From positions 8,866,001-8,930,000 of the forward strand of contig OX579641.1 of NCBI GenBank assembly GCA_951230915.1: a stretch of DNA of 64,000 nt, read 5' to 3'. Of this stretch, positions 57,852-64,000 are shown in pieces (the stretch's first letter is position 1; every line of letters starts with the position of its first letter). The notes below the pieces were generated by a model. The model worked only from the letters and a program-made list of their open reading frames with translations. It was not told the DNA's origin and ran no database searches. Origin of the DNA: Antitrichia curtipendula. Its lineage: Eukaryota; Streptophyta; Bryopsida; Hypnales; Leucodontaceae. A program made the translations under genes and the position numbers.

Positions 57852-60800
57852 ATGTATAAATCACTGCGGTCTGTGGCTTTTCGGCGGAGTCTCTCTGCAA
57901 AGGAAAGTGCGGTGTCGTCTCAGCTTCCTGTAGTGAGAGCGGAGGATGCTTACAAATCTCGGAAGTTGAATACGGTGGGACAAGAGCTTTCCGGAAACGG
58001 CTTCGGTGAGTTGTTGATTATCGCTCTCCTTTGACTTGCTGACAAACCCGGTTTAACGTCAATTTTTCCATACTCGTTCTCCTGCAATTCGTGAAGGCTG
58101 CTTCACATTCAGGCATTATCGTTTGTAGATGTACTCTGTCCAAAAGTTAGTCCATGTCTCCCTGTGTTTGAACTTCCCTCTAGGCATTCGTAATTTACAC
58201 AATCGTTTGATAAGAAAGGTATCTGTTTTTTTGTAGGATTGACTGAACCAGGCTTTCAACAAAGAATAGATAATTTAACCCGGAGAGTTTCTCGAGATAT
58301 TAAGTTGGGGAGAGATGACGAAGCCACGAGACTGCTACCCCAATTGGGGTCACAAGACAGGCCTGCCACAGTGGTCTATTGCAATTATCTACTCAACAGT
58401 TGCGCCCGTGCTAGAAATCTTAGTGTGAGTATGATCTACTAATAATTGCTAGGATAGCTTGATGCAATTATCTGAGAAGAAGTAAACAAAATTTCTGGGG
58501 ATGAATATTGCGGGGGGTATTTCTCTTATCATGGATTTACTGCTTACATAATTCTAGATAGCACAATGGCTGTTTTCAGAAGCGTCCTATCCTCATCGGT
58601 CAAATGATGATCAAAAGCCTATAACACCTCCACTCGTACAATTTTTTTGGTCGCGCTGTTTGTATGGATCTCTTTTGAGGTATTGGTGATGGCGCAGATG
58701 GCGAAGGAGGTCTACAGATTTATGGAAAGAAATGGACTGAGAATGAACGAGATTTCGTATGGCTGTTTCCTTCGCACTCTCTGCCGCACAAGACAACTGG
58801 ATGAAGTAAGTTAAGAAGTTGACATTTTGCATATCTGGAAGCAAGTGTGAATATCTCTCTTGCATCAAGCGTTTAGATTCAAGCGTAGCGTGCAATTAAC
58901 AGTTTGTATCGAGAATGGATGGTCAGATACAATTTAAATTGTTCGACACTAAAATGTTTTTTTACAAGTCGCTCTGCAGGCCTTGGAATTGTTGGATGTG
59001 CTGTCTAGGAGCAAAGGAGTTAAGGCCAACCTAGTCATGTACAATACTGTTCTCAATGGCTGCAGTCTATCCAAAAGCAAAGCTCATGCAGATAAATGTT
59101 TGACCGTAATGGAAAGACAAGGGGTAGCTAGAGATGAGATGTCCTATGTTGAACTAATAAAGGTATAGCCATCCTACCTGATGGAATCTTGTTCCTTTTT
59201 CAACTTACATGTATAAGGTGTGCGGAATTCAACGTTGTGTTTCTTTTTAGAAATTTTGGTGTCGATTACTTCGTTCATGTATAAACCTTGATATTCAGGT
59301 TTGAGTTTATTGTTCTGATTTTGGTGTGTATGTTTCAGCTCTCAGGTCTATTGCAGGACGCGTCTGCTGTGAAGGCCTGGTGGGAGGAACTCGTTACGAA
59401 TGGGTCGCCTAGTCCATCATCTCGCTGCACTACTATCGTTGCTCTGTGTCGATCAAGGGCCCTTCCAGACGCTCTTACAGCACTAACAGAGATGTCCAAC
59501 ATTTTGTCTTCAAATAACGCATTTCATCATTTACCTGGAAAGAAAAGCCGGCCTCCTAGATCTGAAACAGAATCCGATTTGAGAGAGTTGTCTTCATCGC
59601 AGTCTGAGCGAAGTTCAGGTGAACCACACTTGTAATGCCGTGTCAGGTTTTGTTCGCTTGCAAAGGGCAGAGGGTGTTCTAGCTTTCTAGCTTTCTAGTA
59701 TTTCTATTTCCTTATTGTTTTTGTGATAAGAAGGAAGCCTGCATTTTACCCGCTCATTGCAGAATTAATTTCGCTGTTCTGTTCTGGCGTTCTTAATTCA
59801 TCCTCCTTCTGTTTCTTACATCTGTATTTTACTTGAGAAATAGGTCCCGCTGAGAGTCTACCTCTGACGGGATTTCACCATTGGGAGGTACGGAAGGAGC
59901 TTCAGGATTCCTTCAACGCTCTTATAAACGCTGCTGGTCAGGCCGGTCAGCACAAATTAGCAGAGTCTCTATTCTCAGAGGTAATCAATAGGCTGCCTTG
60001 GTGGTGTTCTTTGTTCTTAAGAGTTTTATTCTTTGGTTGTGTACCTGCGATATGCCAAGTAGAAATGGTTCATTAAAGCAGTTATGTCTTTGCAGATGAG
60101 GAATTTGGGACTGAGACTTAGCATATACACCTTCAACTCGTTATTGAGGGCTGTTGTAGAAGGACGAGGCATCTCACATGCTCTTCGAGTGGTAAGCTGC
60201 TGTCGTCTTCATTTTCGTTTATCTGCTTTACATTCACTGATAGAGCAGTTTTTGTTTATTTTTGCTATTCAATATTCTTTCTGAATTACGCTCAGCTTCA
60301 TGAATGTGAATATATGTATCAGGTGTCGCTCTTGTCCTTTGCTTCTTGTTCCCAGTTGTTCCTTATTCCAACTTCTGACTTCTATTGTATCTATTATGAG
60401 ATGCAATGTTCTCATTCCTCTTCTCAAACATCTGATCATGCAAAGAAATCTCTGATGTGATTTGTTGCTTATACTCTCATTCATATTATAAAATTATCAC
60501 CTGATAGGCAACAAAGAGGGTGTTGGATGGAAAAGTTGAGAACATGGCGGAATAAGTAAGTCAAGGAGGCGCCAGCTGGTGATCTGAGTGAGAGTCGACG
60601 TATATCGTTGGCTGGCATGTTTTTGGTCTTGCAGGTGAGGAGTATGGAGGCAGTTGGAGTGCGCCCGGATACGTACACATATACTACTCTATTGGATGGC
60701 TACTGCCGTGATGGTCAGTTAGATAAGGCTGAAGCGTTACTAGCTAAAATGGAGGATAGTAAACCAAATCAAAAACCTTCTATTTACACGTACAATATCT

Positions 60801-62934
60801 TCATCAAGGCTTGCGCTTCTAAGGTGAACATAGTTTCTATTTTCCCTGGAAGAGTAAAACTTCTGTGGGTTGTTTCTCATTTTCCATTGGCAGATATCGA
60901 TACTCAACTACTCATCCTCTTGGGTGCTCGATTAGCTTTCCTGTTTTCAAGAGATATGCTATCTATTCTTATCAGCATGATACACTTACCCAATTCTTTT
61001 ATCGGTTGTAATGTGTAGAGTGATGCAGAGAGAGCATTGCGGGTGTTTGCAAGAATGAAAGCATCAGGATCAATTCCTGATAGTCACACCTATTGTGCTC
61101 TGCTGGGTGCATGTGGAGCTGTGTCTGGAAGGCCTGATTTAGCTGATGCAGAGTCTCGCAAGGAGGTTGCTCAGAGAGTGATGGCTATAGAGAAAGATAT
61201 GGCACAGTCAGGTGTACATCACACAGCTGCATCTGTTTCTGCATTGGTAAGTTGAGGGCTTGAATGTTAATATTACAGTTCATGCATTGAGAAGAGAACA
61301 TGTGTGCTCAATTTAACTATTGATAAACTTACAGATCTGCCATTGCATTATATTAAATCAGATTCTCGAGTTTACATGCTCTGCGTATTTTGCAGATGAA
61401 TTTGCTTGGATCAGAGGGGATGGTGGATCGAGTGCTTCAGAACCTGCGTGCTTGCCAAGAGATAGATCTTTCTACTAGAGAGAAATTGTTGGATGTAATA
61501 GCGTACAACACTGCTATAAACGCATGTGTACAAGCAAAGAAGGTACTCTGCTATATTTCAGAGAGAACGGAATCCGTTCGTATCTTAGGTTTTTTAACTT
61601 TCATCTTGCGCAGGGACTTATATTGATAGATTGAATCCTCGTCTTATTGACGGCTCATGGATCATGTAAATTTTGCAGTTTGACGAAGCCTGGGATATAT
61701 TCATGGAAATGAGGTCACTGAATGTAAGACCTGACCTTTTTACGTACAACATTTTGATTAATGCTTGCGCCCATAAGCAAGGTGTGACAAGGGCTGTTGA
61801 GCTGATGGATACGATGCGCAAAGACAAGATTACTCCTGACCTGGTTACCTACAACTCCCTCGTTAAGGTACGTTCCTTCTCATTGTCAGCTTTGGAGACG
61901 TAACACTTGACGTGGCAGTGTGCTTGCAGTAAATTGGTGTAGATAAGCACGGCTTCAGTGTGCAAGATGCCAAAAGATTTGGGGACTATAAACTTCTAAT
62001 GTCAGCTTGTATTCTGTGTTCGACAAAATTGACGATTTCGTGATTAAGTTGTACTAAGGTGTACAGTTATTAAAGTTTCCTTCTCATTGCAGGTCATATG
62101 TCACTGTGGAGAATTGGATTCAGGGTTAAGTATTTTGAGGGAGATGAAAGTGAGTGGTGTACAGCCAGATGTTGCGACTTTTAATACCCTTCTTGCTTCT
62201 GCGTCCTATCATGTAAGTAATCTATCCTGCATCTCCGCGTGGTTACTGCATGATCATTATGTACATGATTCATAACCTCTTGGAGGTTGTCCCTATTAGA
62301 ATAGTAGCTTGCATCTTTCTAATCATTTCTACGGAGTACAGAATGTGTGCCTTGTTTGGATTTTTGAAATATTTGTTCGTAGTAATTGTTTATATTGCTC
62401 CCGTAGGGAACATTAGTTAGATTTCCTTGATATTCCTTGTAGGCCAAGATTTTTTGCAGTAATTATTGGTTCATGTAACATAATTCTGTTGTTTGATCCT
62501 CTGAACAGAAACGAAAGGAGCTTGCGGAGTACCTTGTTGAGGAGATGAGACTAGCCAATGTTGTGCCAGACACGCACACTTGCTCTCAAGTGGTCTCTCT
62601 TTATATGCGCTCTGGCGATTTAACAGAAGCGTCTGAGGCTCTCACTGTTCTCAGTTCGCGGATGCTTAAGCCTAAGCCAATGCGGAGCCCCGAGGTAGAT
62701 GAGCACGATGATGTTGGCAGTAATGACGACAACAGTGATGAAGACTTGGAAGAGGCATTGTTGTCTCCTGAACCTGATGCTTATCCAGTCTATGTATCAA
62801 CTTTAGCGCAAGCGCTGCAGGGGCCTCAGGGTGCTGCAGAAGCAGAAAGCTCATCCTGGGCAACGCGATTGCGAGAGCAATATATTCTATGGAACCAGGC
62901 ACAGCCCCAGAAAACTTCTTCACAGGCCAGGTAG
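57852..62934 (+). CDS. P-class pentatricopeptide repeat (PPR) protein, organelle-targeted
   Basis: Thirteen exons, 814 residues: 57852-58005, 58237-58424, 58698-58805, 58980-59162, 59339-59618, 59844-59980, 60096-60191, 60635-60823, 61019-61246, 61396-61542, 61679-61867, 62093-62212 and 62509-62934. All introns are GT-AG and every phase agrees. The N-terminus (MYKSLRSVAFRRSLSAKES) is basic, Ser/Ala-rich and free of acid residues until 18, typical of organelle targeting. About 12 PPR motifs of 35 residues lie at roughly 95-206, 320-500 and 550-725, with hallmark pieces such as TYTYTTLLDGYCRDG, FTYNILINACA and GVRPD. PPR proteins bind organellar RNA one base per motif. No E, DYW or SMR domain; the C-terminus has an acidic patch (about 718-740) and ends soon after. 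Plant PPR genes are usually intronless, so 12 introns is unusual. The specific RNA target is unknown. Confidence 0.93.
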
Positions 62935-64000
62935 TTTCGCAATGATGCTTACGATGGGAGTGATCATTAACCAGTACACATTACAATGAGTGAGGCTGTT
63001 CGTCATGAAGCTGCATGTAGATGCCCCGGTGGAAAGAGGTGCAATTTGTTATCGTATTTTGTGTTGTTCCCAAGACTAATAGATTCTTTTACTATTTGAG
63101 ACTACGTGCAACTCTTTGTCTCTGTACCTGAGGGGTAACCAGCAAGTTAAATATCTTACATACGGTATATAATGAAGAAGTAAATCAATTTAAGCTCACC
63201 CCTATTAATCCTTAATTGCTCCAAAGTGCATATGGCAGGATAAATTGTCTCTTAGTGTGATTCATTTTTTTTCATCCAAATATTCCATTGTTGGTGTGCT
63301 AGTCGATTAGCCATAGCAGACTTACTACCCTTCATTAGACCTTCTCGCAATTCTTGTTCTAGATTTGATTTGAATTTTGATTCAACTTATTTTTTTGGAA
63401 TGACAGTAAGGCACGGTAGCATGCTCTCTAATGACATTGGATTGTCTTCTCTTGTTATTGAGCTTCTGGTCCTATCCATGCCATGATTGCATCCATTTTA
63501 ATCACATTAAGTTTTCTTTTCTCTGAATTGAGGTTTTGGCACCATTCTTCTTACAACTGCAAGTTGGAAAATTTGAAGTGCAACATAATAATGACTTCTC
63601 TTTGCAGTACTTATATTGAATAGCAAAATATGGTCAAAAATATGGTCAAAGACTTGATCTTGAGAACATCGTTATCTTCTTCTAAGGTATCTACACCTAC
63701 ATTAGACAATTGAGCATTGTTTGTATTATTAAATTGTCTAATTTTTATTGGATCTTGTTGGAATTTAAAAGAATATTTTAGATTCCCTTCTTATGCACTT
63801 TTGGGACACAATATGAATAAACTATGTATTTTTACACTCTTAAAAATAGGTGTACCCAAAAGTGTCTCTAGGCTCTTGCAAATAGAGACAACACATTTTA
63901 GGCAAAAATCTGAAGGAATTTCTTTTAGAAAGGAATCATAATTAGGTGCAATTACCTTAGTAATATTGTATTACTTGTTAGGTAATATATATTTCAATTT
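62935..64000. other. PPR 3' flank and AT-rich spacer
   Basis: The first 300 bases or so are probably 3' UTR. 63400-63550 resembles 47520-47640 (dispersed repeat). No gene seen. Confidence 0.45.

Noticed and set aside
1..64000. tRNA, rRNA, CRISPR or operon-like features
   Set aside because: None found; no B-box/A-box pairs, no regularly spaced short repeats with unique spacers, and the genes are spliced nuclear genes.

Overview
The window is plant (streptophyte) nuclear DNA. It has three well-supported, intron-bearing nuclear genes with typical plant products: a plastid-type M17 leucine aminopeptidase, a PIN-LIKES (PILS) auxin carrier, and an organelle-targeted P-class PPR protein. A fourth gene of unknown function runs off the left edge. 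Introns are about 70 to 650 bp with GT-AG borders, apart from one GC-AG intron. The intergenic DNA is AT-rich and full of small DNA transposons. The species cannot be named from the sequence; the intron-rich PPR gene and the many TTAA-flanked elements make me lean towards a non-seed plant or a streptophyte alga, which is inference only.

Layout. 1-1500: an unrecognised nuclear-type protein gene on the minus strand, cut by the window edge. 1775-3738: four mobile elements lying back to back, three flanked by TTA (PIF/Harbinger-like) and one flanked by TTAA. 3740-35390: gene-poor DNA with many copies of a TTAA-flanked family whose ends read CCCCTAAA, a 5'-truncated LINE, fold-back elements, Stowaway-type MITEs, degenerate tandem arrays and a 200-N assembly gap. 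35390-37380: leucine aminopeptidase (minus strand) with a tandemly repeated upstream region. 37970-50100: repeats again, including a 1.84-kb TTAA insertion into a minisatellite that preserves its empty site. 50109-53958: PILS gene (plus). 54000-57850: AT-rich spacer with a classic Stowaway MITE. 57852-62934: 13-exon PPR gene (plus). 62935-64000: spacer.

The genes are independent housekeeping or hormone-related genes and do not form a pathway or cluster. The most unusual content is the mobile DNA. A multi-subfamily set of elements uses TTAA as target duplication and has CCC-starting ends, a signature of piggyBac-like elements. Some copies are long and near-identical, and one insertion can be shown directly against its pre-insertion repeat. 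No transposase could be recognised, so family assignment rests on ends and target sites only.

All exon borders were derived by eye from splice signals, reading-frame continuity and family knowledge. No alignment or search was run.
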